Notes: generated by a model from the sequence alone, not told the origin. DNA of 17,474 bases from Elusimicrobiota bacterium (GCA_028871595.1 JAGWMT010000038.1:1-17474); one strand, 5' to 3'; shown: positions 1 through 7,135, numbered from the stretch's first letter. Numbers and translations: made by a program.

Positions 1-1
1 G

Positions 2-430
2 AAGAAGCTGGACCCCGCCAAGCGCCCGGAGTTGGAACGGGCGCATGCGGCGCTGGGGGAGATGCGCTCCCGCTTCGACCGCCTGGCGGCCGACGACGCG
101 GAGGCCTTCGATCATTTCATGGCGGCGATGTCCCTGCCCAAGGACGACGCGTCGCGCGGCGAGAAGATGCAGCGCGCGCTCAAGCACGCCGCCGAGGTGC
201 CGCTGAAGACCGCCCAGCAGGCGGCGGGGTCGTTGGCCATCGCCCGGACGGCGGCGCCGCTGGCCGGCGCGGCGGTCGCGTCGGACATCAACTGCGCGAT
301 GCACCTGCTCAAGGCGGCGGCGCTCTGCGCCGCGGAGAACGTGCGCATCAACCTGGGCGGCATCAAGGACGCGGGGGCCTCGAAGGACCTGGAAGACCGC
401 CTGGAGAAGACCTTGGCGGCCTGCGCCTAA
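2..430 (+). CDS. Cyclodeaminase/cyclohydrolase family protein, 3' part (5' end outside window)
   Basis: The frame is open from the first bases of the window, so this is the C-terminal ~142 residues of a longer protein. The sequence reads like the formiminotransferase-cyclodeaminase C-terminal family (FTCD_C): an acidic stretch DDAEAFDHFMAAMSLPK, then alanine-rich helices, then SDINCAMHLLKAAALCAAENVRINL near the end, matching the family's usual 'SD...AA..A...NV..NL..IKD' ending. Family members are all-helical enzymes that act on one-carbon tetrahydrofolates (cyclodeaminase or methenyl-THF cyclohydrolase). Which reaction this one performs cannot be told from the fragment. An internal TTG at 32 could be mistaken for a start, but the homologous sequence continues upstream of it (KKLDPAKRPE). 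The next gene begins 4 bp after the stop, suggesting co-transcription. Confidence 0.8.
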   Translation, partial: KKLDPAKRPELERAHAALGEMRSRFDRLAADDAEAFDHFMAAMSLPKDDASRGEKMQRALKHAAEVPLKTAQQAAGSLAIARTAAPLAGAAVASDINCAMHLLKAAALCAAENVRINLGGIKDAGASKDLEDRLEKTLAACA

Positions 431-434
431 GCCT

Positions 435-836
435 TTGGATTATCCCGCCCTTTCCGCGGATTACGCGCGATATCACCGCGCGCGCGGCAACCGGATCTGC
501 CATGCGGTCGGGATTCCGTTGATCGGTTACGCCGTCACGGCGTGGTCCTGTTTCGGGACGGGGCTGCCGGCGACGGCCTTGCTGCTGCCGATCTATTTCC
601 GGTGGGACCGCCGCATCGGATTGATGTTGACGGCGTTCATCGCCGTCAGCGCCGCGCTCGCGGCCGTCCTTCCGGGGTGGACGTCCGGGGCGGCGTTCGT
701 CGTCGGTTGGATCCTCCAGTTCGCCGGCCACGCGTTGTACGAGAAAAAGAGCCCGGCCTTCACGAAGAACCTGGACCACCTGCTGGTCGGCCCGGCCTGG
801 ATCGCGGCCGAACTGGCGGGACTCAAGACGCCGTGA
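435..836 (+). CDS. Mpo1-like (DUF962 / YGL010w) membrane protein
   Basis: This 133-aa protein starts with TTG at 435, just after the upstream stop; no in-frame ATG or clear Shine-Dalgarno sequence is available. It has the family pattern: an N-terminal Y..YH..R.NR..H.VGIP block with conserved His residues, three or four hydrophobic helices (about residues 25-45, 50-62, 66-85 and 86-105), then QFAGHALYEKKSPAF followed by the DHLLVGP..I..E ending. In yeast, Mpo1 is an Fe(II)-dependent dioxygenase that shortens 2-hydroxy fatty acids; the histidines are the presumed iron ligands. Bacterial members are mostly uncharacterised, so a lipid-oxidation role here is inference. Its stop overlaps the GTG start of the next gene (GTGA), consistent with translational coupling. 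Confidence 0.85.
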   Translation: MDYPALSADYARYHRARGNRICHAVGIPLIGYAVTAWSCFGTGLPATALLLPIYFRWDRRIGLMLTAFIAVSAALAAVLPGWTSGAAFVVGWILQFAGHALYEKKSPAFTKNLDHLLVGPAWIAAELAGLKTP

Positions 837-1381
837 ACGTCTCGATCCGGCGGGCGTCGGCGGAGGATTGGGCGGGAATCGCGGAGGTCTGCGCGTCGTC
901 GGGCGCGGCGGGGGAGCCCGTGGAGGACTCCGAGCGGGCGGCGTTCGCCTCTCACTGGATCGGCCCCTACCGCGAACTGCGTCCGGACTGGGCCTGGGCG
1001 GCGGTTTCGGACGGGAAGGTGGTCGGCTACCTGACCGGCGCGCCTGACACCTTGGGCTTCGAGAAGGAGCGCCGCCGCGTCTTCAATCCGCCGCCCGACT
1101 CCCGGGAGTTCTTTCCGCCGGCCATCCGCCTCAAGCTGTGGACCGAGCATCCCGCCCATCTCCTGATGAACGTGGCCGCCGACTACCGCGGCATGGGGCT
1201 GGGCGCGCGTCTGCTGCAGGCCTTCTTCGCCGAGCTGCGCCGCGCGGGGGCGCCGTCCGCGCACGTCATCTGCGGGCCGACCTCCTCCGCGTTCTTCGAG
1301 CGCATGGCGTTCCGCGCCGAAGCCCTGGTCACGCCCGCCCCGGGCCTGACGTTGCGCGCGATGACCCGTCCGGTCGATTAG
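833..1381 (+). CDS. GNAT family N-acetyltransferase
   Basis: This 182-aa protein starts with GTG at 833, overlapping the upstream TGA by 4 nt. The frame is open further upstream, but that part only shadows the DUF962 gene. The N-terminus (VSIRRASAEDWAGIAEVC) is a typical GNAT beta1-alpha1. The acetyl-CoA pyrophosphate loop (motif A) is visible as NVAADYRGMGLGARLL at about residues 111-126, followed by a helix and the FFERMAFRAE segment that corresponds to motif B. The substrate cannot be predicted; GNATs acetylate amines on small molecules, antibiotics or protein N-termini. No T-run terminator follows. The downstream region carries the double-palindrome repeat and the convergent end of the transporter gene. 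Confidence 0.88.
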   Translation: MNVSIRRASAEDWAGIAEVCASSGAAGEPVEDSERAAFASHWIGPYRELRPDWAWAAVSDGKVVGYLTGAPDTLGFEKERRRVFNPPPDSREFFPPAIRLKLWTEHPAHLLMNVAADYRGMGLGARLLQAFFAELRRAGAPSAHVICGPTSSAFFERMAFRAEALVTPAPGLTLRAMTRPVD

Positions 1382-1399
1382 CAGCGCGCGGCGCGAACC

Positions 1400-1470
1400 G
1401 GGAGTTATTCGCGTTATCCACAACGGAACTGTCCCCGGGGACAGTCGAACTGTTGGCGCCAACAGTTCCG
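1400..1470. repeat. Double-palindrome intergenic repeat, copy 1
   Basis: Two perfect palindromes sit side by side: ACTGTCCCCGGGGACAGT (1428-1445) and AACTGTTGGCGCCAACAGTT (1448-1467, extendable by one pair to 1447-1468), separated by CG. The outer arms cggaactgt (1424-1432) and acagttccg (1462-1470) also pair, so the whole block could form one long hairpin or two short ones. Upstream lie gggagttat (1400-1408) and TTATCCACA (1414-1422), an exact DnaA-box consensus. The 40-bp core 1428-1467 recurs without change at 5197-5236. It resembles REP/BIME-type elements, or a MITE remnant; no REP-associated transposase is present in the window. It might also terminate the convergent flanking genes, although no T-run follows. 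Confidence 0.85.
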
Positions 1471-1508
1471 ATGAAATAAAGAAATGCCCGGGCGGTCCTT
1501 AGAGGAGG

Positions 1509-2960
1509 TCAAATCTTCACGAGGAGCGCCGCCGTGATCCGGTTTTCCGACCGCCGAAAATTCGGCGTGAATCCGGGCACGGATGTTCCGGGCGTCCCGG
1601 TGTTCCCGCCGGGCGGCGTCACACCTCCCGGACCCGCGAAGTAAGGGACGTTGGCGGCGCGGTGATTCGCTTCCAAACGCCATGTCACCCAGTCGTCGGG
1701 CATGTAGTCGAAGGTGAACGACATATCCCAGGCTTTGAAGGAGTCGCCCGGATCGGCGGTGAAATAAGGGGATCCCGTCGCCGCGGTCGCCCCGTTCACG
1801 GGCGGAACGAGCACCAGGTAGCGCCCGGGATTGGCGATGGCTCCGCCGCCCAGCGTGAGGCCGAAATGGTCGCGGCCGAACCAATTCCGGTTGTAGATCA
1901 TGAAGCCCAGAAAATCCTGCTGAGGACCTTTGGCGGGGGAACTCCTGAAGCAGGAGACGCCGCCGCCGTCCTCGCAGCCCGCGTCAAGGGTGAGCGAGAG
2001 AGCGCCTTTGTCGAGGAAATGTCCCGGCGCGTCGTAGTACTTGATCTCGACGCTGTTGTCGGTGTGGTAGCGTTGACGCGCGGGATTGTTCGGCGTGTCG
2101 TAGCCCCAGTAATCGTTGGACAGAACCGAGAGCCATCCGAACGGGCGCCACAATTGTTGCGTGCCCAGCCCGGGCATTTCGTTGAATTGCCCATACGACT
2201 GCCAGCCGTTCACCAGCCAGAATTCGGACTTCCAGCGATCGGTGGGGAATATCTGGAGGCGCAGGCCGTTAAAGAACCAGGGGGTGTTCGCCGATACGTA
2301 CGACGGTTGGTAGGCCCAATTGTCCGCGTTGTAATAGCTGAAGAGTCCGACATAAGACATGAATATGCCGGCGTCCAGATTCACCCCGTGCAAAGCGTCC
2401 CAGTGGTATCCGGCGTTCGCTTCCGACAGGTCGCGATAAGCGTCCCCCATATTCCACTGCCCGCGCGAAGGACTGGCGTCGTTGCGCGGAGTCATCTGCG
2501 AGTACATTCCGAATTGCGTCATCACGCGGCCGCGGACGTGCGCGAAATGAAGATCCCCGCCGACGCCCAACTGCTGTAGCTGGAACTCATTCGTGCGTCC
2601 GACCTCGCAGGAGCCGTCCAATGTGTGGTCCTTGGGATGATTGAAGTCGTACACGACGTTCGCGTCGAGCCGCAGTTCCGGGGTGAAGTACTCCCCTTCG
2701 AACGGATTCACGCGTTCCCGGCTGGTTCCGTTCAGCCAGGTGAAGTCCGCGAAGTCGAACGGCTGCGGCGCGGGAGTTTCCGCCGGCGACGGTCCGGACT
2801 GGGGGCGACCGTTTTCAAGTTCGTTCAGCCGCCGTTCCAGGGATTCAACGCGGGCCCTCCACGCGTCATTCGGTGTGTTCTGCGCGCGAGCGGACGGCGG
2901 CGCCAGAAGAAGAGACAGGATGATCACCGCGGCCGCCATCACCCGTACCGGCAGCACCAT
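1509..2960 (-). other. Porin module inside the fusion; possible separate gene
   Basis: This marks the part of the fused frame that looks like an independent outer-membrane protein. Candidate starts are ATG 2960 (MVLPVRVMAAA..., 483 aa, with an Arg in the n-region) and ATG 2939 (MAAAVIILSLLL..., 476 aa). Both precede a hydrophobic core and an ARA|Q signal-peptidase-like site. The mature part begins with a short coiled coil and a Pro-rich linker, then alternating beta strands rich in W, Y, N and G (for example WFFNGLRLQIFPTDRWKSEFWLVNGW), typical of putative beta-barrel porin-2. The protein ends at LLVKI rather than with the common terminal Phe. On the - strand, ATG 2939 lies in a TGATG sequence (2941-2937), the classic stop-start overlap, although the TGA is out of frame with the present permease. 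Confidence 0.6.
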
Positions 2961-4919
2961 GGCGTTCAGACCGGCGAACTGCAGCCGGCGCTGGAGCTCG
3001 TAGGCGGTCTCGTTGTGGAGAAAGCGGTCGAACCAGCGCGCGCGCTGGAAGACCAGCTTGCCCGCGAAAATGACCGAACGGGGGAATTCCGCGGCGGTGT
3101 CCAAGCAAAGACGCTCCGCCGCGTCCGAGACGTCGGTGCTCAGGCTCAGCCGGTAATCGGCGGCCAGTCCCCAGCTTCGCGCCAGACGGACGTAGCGCTT
3201 GAGGGATTCCTCGGTGCTGCGGCGCAGTTCGTCGACGGCCTCCACGCCCTTGAACGTGGCGGCGTCGATCACGCCGACGGAGACGAACACGAAATTCCTG
3301 TAGTGACCGGGGAACAGGCGTTGGACGGCCAGCAGGGAATGGACCCCCAGCCCGGAATATCCTCCGACCAGGAGAATCGCCGTCGGAGCCTTAGGGTCCA
3401 GCGCGGGCGCGGTGACGCCCTCATCCGCCGGAAGAGACCCCAGCACGTCGTCCAGGCGCTTGAGCCCGGCCTGCACCGCGTCGTAGTGGCGGCGGATCAG
3501 CAGGCACGCGCCGATGATGCCTCCGGTGATCAGCACCGTCTCCCAGCCTCCCTCTGTGAATTTCATGACCAGGTTCAGGACCAGCATGGACAGGCAGATG
3601 ACGAAGCCGGCCACGTGAACGGAGATCTTCCTGATCCAGTCGGGATGAGTCGCGCGCTCCTGCAGCCAGAACCGGATCATGGAGGCCTCCGTCAGGCAGA
3701 AGGTAAGGAACACGTTGATGGAATACATCACCACCAGCCGTCCGACGTCGCCTTTCGTGTGGAACAGAAGGAGCAATGACGCTCCGGCCATGACGAGAAC
3801 GCCGTCCTGGACGGTCAAACGATCCGACAATGACCCGAAGCGCCGCGGCATCCAGGAGTCGTGCGCCATGTTGGCCATGATGCGGGGGCCGTCCATGAAA
3901 CCCGCCTGCGCCGCGATGACGAGCAGCATGGCCTCGGCGAATAAGGTCGCCGCGATGAAGAATTTCCCGGCGGGCGCGCCGCCCAAGCCGACGCGGTCCA
4001 TGAGCGAACGCGTCAGCACGGCGTTCATGGTCTGGCCGTCGACCGGGTGGGCGTGAACCAGGAGATAGCCCAGGATGATGCCGCCGGCGGTGAAGGCCAA
4101 GGACGACGCCATCAGAACCATGGTGCGCTTTCCTGTCTCCACCTTGGGTTCACGCATGATTTGCAGGCCGTTGGAGACCGCTTCGATGCCGGTGTAGGTG
4201 CCCGCCCCCATGGCGTAGGCGCGCAGGAACAGGGCGGCCATGCCGAAGAAACCCAAGGTCGCCAGCCCCGAACGGAGGCCGGTATGGACCTCGGTCGCCA
4301 CGCGCGGCAGTTCGCCGGCGTTGACGAAGAACGCGCCAAAGATCAGCGCCAGGTGCGTGACGACGAACAGCCCGAAAACGGGGGCCAAGACCATGATGGA
4401 CTCGCGCACGCCGCGCAGGTTGAGGACGGTCATGAACAGGATAGCCGCCGCGGCCGCGGGCACCTTCCAGGCTTGCCAATGCGGCGGGAGCAGGCTGAAC
4501 AGGGCGTCGATTCCCGACGCGATGGAAATGGTGATGGTCAGGAAGTAGTCGTGCAGCAGGGCGCCGCCCGAGACCAGGCCGTACTTCGGCCCCAGCAGGC
4601 GCGAGGCCACGGTGTAGCCGCCTCCGCCGAACGGGAAATGCTCGATGACCCGGGAGTAGGCGTAGGAGATAATGAAGACCGTCGCGACGATCCCGAGGGC
4701 CAGAAAGACGGCCAACTCCGTGTGTGCGCCCAGTATCTTGAAGCTTTCCTCCGGGCCGTAGCAGGAGGAAGAGAGGCCGTCGGCGCCCAGACCCACCCAG
4801 GCCAGCAGGGCGATCAGCGAGATGCGGTGGTACACCTGGGGGTCGTTGATGTCGCGCGGCCCGCCCAGCAGAAGGCGCTTGGCCTTCGCGAAAATAGAAA
4901 CGCCGTCCTTGTCGTTCAT
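1509..4919 (-). CDS. kimA: KimA-like potassium transporter fused in frame to a BBP2-like outer-membrane porin
   Basis: The protein has 1136 aa from ATG 4919, preceded by GGGAG 6 nt upstream. An in-frame TTG at 4979 is rejected because it lies inside the leader. Residues 1-~500 form a 12-helix APC/KUP permease. The KimA signatures are D47-x6-Y54 in GADGLSSSCYG, FPFGGGGY at 95-102, and D124/Y125/T128/S132 in HDYFLTITIS; from memory these align with K+-site residues of Bacillus KimA. Residues ~510-658 are the cytosolic C-terminal domain, ending in the family's usual HNETAYELQRRLQ...VLPVRV. Directly after that comes a signal-peptide-like stretch ending PPSARAQ (about 654-680), a short coiled coil (WRARVESLERRLNELE), then a ~430-residue beta-barrel like the BBP2/OmpL porins. 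The permease should import K+ at the inner membrane. Expression is probably set by the c-di-AMP riboswitch upstream. One polypeptide spanning both modules is odd: either it is cleaved, or a one-base change fused two genes. Confidence 0.85.
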   Translation of the reverse strand: MNDKDGVSIFAKAKRLLLGGPRDINDPQVYHRISLIALLAWVGLGADGLSSSCYGPEESFKILGAHTELAVFLALGIVATVFIISYAYSRVIEHFPFGGGGYTVASRLLGPKYGLVSGGALLHDYFLTITISIASGIDALFSLLPPHWQAWKVPAAAAAILFMTVLNLRGVRESIMVLAPVFGLFVVTHLALIFGAFFVNAGELPRVATEVHTGLRSGLATLGFFGMAALFLRAYAMGAGTYTGIEAVSNGLQIMREPKVETGKRTMVLMASSLAFTAGGIILGYLLVHAHPVDGQTMNAVLTRSLMDRVGLGGAPAGKFFIAATLFAEAMLLVIAAQAGFMDGPRIMANMAHDSWMPRRFGSLSDRLTVQDGVLVMAGASLLLLFHTKGDVGRLVVMYSINVFLTFCLTEASMIRFWLQERATHPDWIRKISVHVAGFVICLSMLVLNLVMKFTEGGWETVLITGGIIGACLLIRRHYDAVQAGLKRLDDVLGSLPADEGVTAPALDPKAPTAILLVGGYSGLGVHSLLAVQRLFPGHYRNFVFVSVGVIDAATFKGVEAVDELRRSTEESLKRYVRLARSWGLAADYRLSLSTDVSDAAERLCLDTAAEFPRSVIFAGKLVFQRARWFDRFLHNETAYELQRRLQFAGLNAMVLPVRVMAAAVIILSLLLAPPSARAQNTPNDAWRARVESLERRLNELENGRPQSGPSPAETPAPQPFDFADFTWLNGTSRERVNPFEGEYFTPELRLDANVVYDFNHPKDHTLDGSCEVGRTNEFQLQQLGVGGDLHFAHVRGRVMTQFGMYSQMTPRNDASPSRGQWNMGDAYRDLSEANAGYHWDALHGVNLDAGIFMSYVGLFSYYNADNWAYQPSYVSANTPWFFNGLRLQIFPTDRWKSEFWLVNGWQSYGQFNEMPGLGTQQLWRPFGWLSVLSNDYWGYDTPNNPARQRYHTDNSVEIKYYDAPGHFLDKGALSLTLDAGCEDGGGVSCFRSSPAKGPQQDFLGFMIYNRNWFGRDHFGLTLGGGAIANPGRYLVLVPPVNGATAATGSPYFTADPGDSFKAWDMSFTFDYMPDDWVTWRLEANHRAANVPYFAGPGGVTPPGGNTGTPGTSVPGFTPNFRRSENRITAALLVKI

Positions 4920-4941
4920 GCGAGTCTCCCGGGAGACCCGC
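4920..4941 (-). promoter_or_regulatory. Start-adjacent hairpin covering the ribosome binding site
   Basis: The transcript can form a 9-bp stem (4941-4933 with 4928-4920, one G-U pair) closed by a CCGG loop. It contains the perfect palindrome GTCTCCCGGGAGAC (4924-4937). The only Shine-Dalgarno-like sequence, GGGAG (4930-4926), lies within the loop and 3' arm, and the stem ends exactly at the AUG. It is a plausible translational expression platform for the riboswitch just upstream. No U-run follows, so transcription termination is less likely. Confidence 0.65.
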
Positions 4942-4981
4942 GGACGCAAGACGGCGCGCACGTGGAATCGCCCTTCCAAGT

Positions 4982-5108
4982 GCCGACGAGGTTAGCTGAC
5001 GGGCTGGGTCATGGAAGTGACCTGGACGAAGCGTCTCGTCCTGCGCCCCTGTCCGGAGAACATCCCGGAACGTTTGGTTCCCCCGTGCCGGACGCGATGG
5101 CGCCCGGC
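4982..5108 (-). ncRNA. c-di-AMP riboswitch (ydaO/yuaA leader)
   Basis: Read on the - strand, the leader ends with CGTCAGCTAACCTCGTCGGC (5001-4982), the hallmark 3' segment of ydaO-type riboswitches. Upstream are the other expected blocks: a P1 5' arm GCCGG (5108-5104) that can pair with UCGGC, a small GCG/CGC hairpin, then a CGGGGGAACCA segment, an AGGGGCGCAGG segment in place of the usual GGGGUGAAUC, a variable stem (GGACGAGACGCUUCGUCC), and GACCCAGCCCGUCAG. In Bacillus, c-di-AMP binding switches off the downstream K+ transporter gene kimA (formerly ydaO). Here the downstream gene is also KimA-like, so sequence and context agree. A covariance-model search (RF00379) would confirm it. Confidence 0.88.
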
Positions 5109-5124
5109 TTAGGCTGCTGATCCG

Positions 5125-5152
5125 ATTATATCACGCGTTCAATTTCTGTCAA
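5125..5152 (-). promoter_or_regulatory. Consensus sigma70 promoter of the riboswitch-kimA transcript
   Basis: On the - strand, TTGACA (5152-5147) and TATAAT (5130-5125) are both exact consensus hexamers with a 16-bp spacer. Transcription would begin near 5118, about 10 nt before the riboswitch, and give a ~200-nt untranslated leader before ATG 4919. A strong unregulated promoter combined with an OFF riboswitch is the usual design for ydaO leaders. Confidence 0.85.
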
Positions 5153-5168
5153 GTATGCGGCCCGGGTC

Positions 5169-5236
5169 GGGAGTTATCCACGACTGTCACGATTGGACTG
5201 TCCCCGGGGACAGTCGAACTGTTGGCGCCAACAGTT
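5169..5236. repeat. Double-palindrome intergenic repeat, copy 2
   Basis: This is the second copy of the element at 1400-1470, in the same orientation. The 40-bp core 5197-5236 (18-bp palindrome, CG, 20-bp palindrome) is identical to copy 1. The upstream part is a variant: gggagttatccac (5169-5181) contains TTATCCACG, one base from the DnaA-box consensus, and the spacer before the palindromes differs (it includes an extra gactgtc). The outer pairing arms of copy 1 are not kept. The element lies upstream of the kimA promoter and downstream of the pckG terminator, so the two copies flank the potassium transcription unit. Confidence 0.85.
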
Positions 5237-5254
5237 GACCTTCGTCGAGAAAGC

Positions 5255-5286
5255 GAAAGCCCCGGGGCGTAGGTCCCGGGGCTTTC
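5255..5286 (-). terminator. Rho-independent terminator of pckG
   Basis: A 12-bp perfect stem, GAAAGCCCCGGG (5255-5266) with CCCGGGGCTTTC (5275-5286), has an 8-nt loop. It begins 23 bp beyond the PEP carboxykinase stop. On the - strand it is followed by a pyrimidine-rich tail (GCTTTCTC) rather than a clean T-run. Confidence 0.75.
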
Positions 5287-5308
5287 CTTGCGAACGGCTT
5301 CTTGAGCG

Positions 5309-7102
5309 TTACGCGGCGACCTTGGTCTTGAGCCGGTCCTTCAAGCCGTTGAACTGGTCCCAGAGCGCCTTCGGGAGATGCGTTCCGAACTTGTCGAAGA
5401 ACGTCTTCACCCCGTCCAGCTCGCCGGCCCACTCGTCGGTCTTCACCGCGAGCAGCTGGTCCATGGCCCCGGCGGGCAGGTTCAGCCCGGTCAGGTCGAT
5501 GGCGTCCTTGGCCGGCACGGAGCCGATGGCGGTCTTCACGGCCTTGCCCTCGCCCCGGGTGCGCGCCAGGATCCACTCCAGCACGCGCAGGTTCTCGCCG
5601 TAGCCGGGCCACAGGAACTGGCCCTTGTCGTCCTTGCGGAACCAGTTGACGTGGAAGATCTTGGGCGGGTTCTTGGCCTTGGCGCCCATCTCGATCCAAT
5701 GCCCGAAGTAGTCACCCATGTTGTAGCCGCAGAAGGGCAGCATGGCCATGGGGTCGCGGCGCACCTCGCCGACCTTGCCGTCGGCGGCGGCGGTGCGCTC
5801 GGAGGCGACGGTGGCGCCCAGGTACACGCCGTGGTTCCAGTCCAGGGACTCGAGCACGAGCGGGGCCAGGCGCTCGCGGCGCCCGCCGAAGATGACGGCC
5901 GAGATCGGCACCCCCTTCGGGTCCTCCCAGTTCTTCGCGATGGACGGGCACTGCCCGGCCGGCGCGGTGAAGCGGCTGTTCGGATGGGCGCCCAGGAGGG
6001 GCTTGCCGTCCTTGTCCTTGAAGTCGGGCTTCCAGGGCTTGCCTTCCCAATTGGTGCCGGACGCGGGCGGCGCGCCCTCGCCGTTCTCCCACCAGACGCT
6101 CAGATCGTCGCCCAGAAGCACGTTCGTGAAGATCGTGTTCTTCCGGATGGTCTTGATCGCGTTGGGATTGGACTTGGAGTTCGTCCCCGGAGCCACGCCG
6201 AAGAAGCCGGCCTCCGGGTTGCAGGCCCACAGGCGGCCGTCGGGACCGACGCGCAGCCAGGCGATGTCGTCGCCCACGGTCCAGATCTTGTAGCCCTTGG
6301 CCTTCAGGCCCTCGGGCGGGATCAGCATGGCCAGGTTGGTCTTGCCGCAGGCCGAGGGGAACGCGGCGGTCACGTATTCGACCTTGCCGTCGGGATGCTC
6401 GACGCCCAGGATGAGCATGTGCTCGGCCAGCCAGCCTTCCTTGCGCGCCTGCCAGGAGGCGATGCGCAGGGCCAGGCACTTCTTGCCCAGCAGGGCGTTG
6501 CCGCCGTAAGCCGAGCCGACGGACCAGATCGTGTTGTCCTCGGGGAAGTGCAGGATCATGCGCTTGTTGACGTCCAGGTCCGCCTTCGAGTGCAGGCATT
6601 TCACGAACTCGCCGTCGGTCCCGAGCTGATCCAGGACGGGCTGGCCGATGCGGGTCATGATGCGCATGTTGAGCACCACGTAGATGGAATCCGTGAGCTC
6701 GACGCCGATTTTGGAGAACGGGGAGCCGACCGGGCCCATGGAGAAGGGGATCACGTACAGGGTGTGCCCCTTCATGGAGCCTTTCAGGATCTCGCGGGCC
6801 TTGCGGTAGCCCTCTTCCGGCGACATCCAGTTGTTGGTCGGGCCGACCGCGTCCTTGTCCTTGGCGCAAATATAGGTCAGGTGCTCGGTGCGGGCGACGT
6901 CGTTGGAATTCGAGCGGCTGTAGAAGGAGCCCGGGTACTTCTCCTGATCCAGGGGGATCAACTGGCCGCGGGCGATGCCGCGCTTTTCCAGACGCTTTTT
7001 CTCTTCCTCGGAGCCGTCCACCCACACGACGGCGTCCGGGGTGCAGATCTGGGCGATCTCATCGACCCAGGCTTTCAGCTTGGCGTGTTTGATGTTGACC
7101 AT
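5309..7102 (-). CDS. pckG: Phosphoenolpyruvate carboxykinase (GTP)
   Basis: This ~597-residue enzyme converts oxaloacetate + GTP to PEP + CO2 + GDP, the entry step of gluconeogenesis; in fermenters it can run in reverse to fix CO2. The GTP-type family is clear. The P-loop with its reactive cysteine is FPSACGKTN (about residues 248-256, C252), followed by the kinase-2 motif VGDDIAWL, GVAPGTNSKSNPNA, and NWFRKDDKGQFLWPGYGENLRVLEW near the C-terminus. Length is normal for the family. I chose ATG 7102; an in-frame TTG at 7120 would add six residues. No good Shine-Dalgarno sequence precedes the ATG. A TAAAAT hexamer lies 6-11 nt upstream, with an FNR-type box behind it. The gene is monocistronic, with its own terminator. 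Confidence 0.95.
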   Translation of the reverse strand: MVNIKHAKLKAWVDEIAQICTPDAVVWVDGSEEEKKRLEKRGIARGQLIPLDQEKYPGSFYSRSNSNDVARTEHLTYICAKDKDAVGPTNNWMSPEEGYRKAREILKGSMKGHTLYVIPFSMGPVGSPFSKIGVELTDSIYVVLNMRIMTRIGQPVLDQLGTDGEFVKCLHSKADLDVNKRMILHFPEDNTIWSVGSAYGGNALLGKKCLALRIASWQARKEGWLAEHMLILGVEHPDGKVEYVTAAFPSACGKTNLAMLIPPEGLKAKGYKIWTVGDDIAWLRVGPDGRLWACNPEAGFFGVAPGTNSKSNPNAIKTIRKNTIFTNVLLGDDLSVWWENGEGAPPASGTNWEGKPWKPDFKDKDGKPLLGAHPNSRFTAPAGQCPSIAKNWEDPKGVPISAVIFGGRRERLAPLVLESLDWNHGVYLGATVASERTAAADGKVGEVRRDPMAMLPFCGYNMGDYFGHWIEMGAKAKNPPKIFHVNWFRKDDKGQFLWPGYGENLRVLEWILARTRGEGKAVKTAIGSVPAKDAIDLTGLNLPAGAMDQLLAVKTDEWAGELDGVKTFFDKFGTHLPKALWDQFNGLKDRLKTKVAA

Positions 7103-7107
7103 GCCCC

Positions 7108-7113
7108 ATTTTA
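7108..7113 (-). promoter_or_regulatory. Putative -10 element of pckG (leaderless)
   Basis: TAAAAT on the - strand (7113-7108) would place the transcription start at about 7101-7102, on the ATG itself. No recognisable -35 lies 17 bp upstream. That position is instead followed by the FNR-type box centred at 7142.5, about -41.5, which is where class II activators of this family bind. Confidence 0.45.
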
Positions 7114-7135
7114 GCACCAACCCCCGTGGGCGATG

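Noticed and set aside
1447..1468. Integron attC-like site, because of GTTGGC...GCCAAC in the second palindrome
   Set aside because: A perfect uninterrupted palindrome lacks the spacers and unpaired bases of attC, and there is no integrase or cassette array.
1400..1470. Replication origin, because of the DnaA box
   Set aside because: There is only one box per copy, with no AT-rich unwinding region and no dnaA, dnaN or gidA nearby.
4920..4979. Upstream TTG start that would add 20 residues to the transporter
   Set aside because: It falls in the leader between the riboswitch and the hairpin, has no ribosome site, and gives an Arg-rich extension not typical of the family. ATG 4919 has GGGAG at proper spacing.
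5378..7114. Long + strand open frame (over 570 codons) opposite pckG
   Set aside because: It is antisense to a clear, full-length PEP carboxykinase. Its Gly/Ala/Val/His/Gln-rich translation has no motif. In GC-rich DNA such mirror frames are expected.
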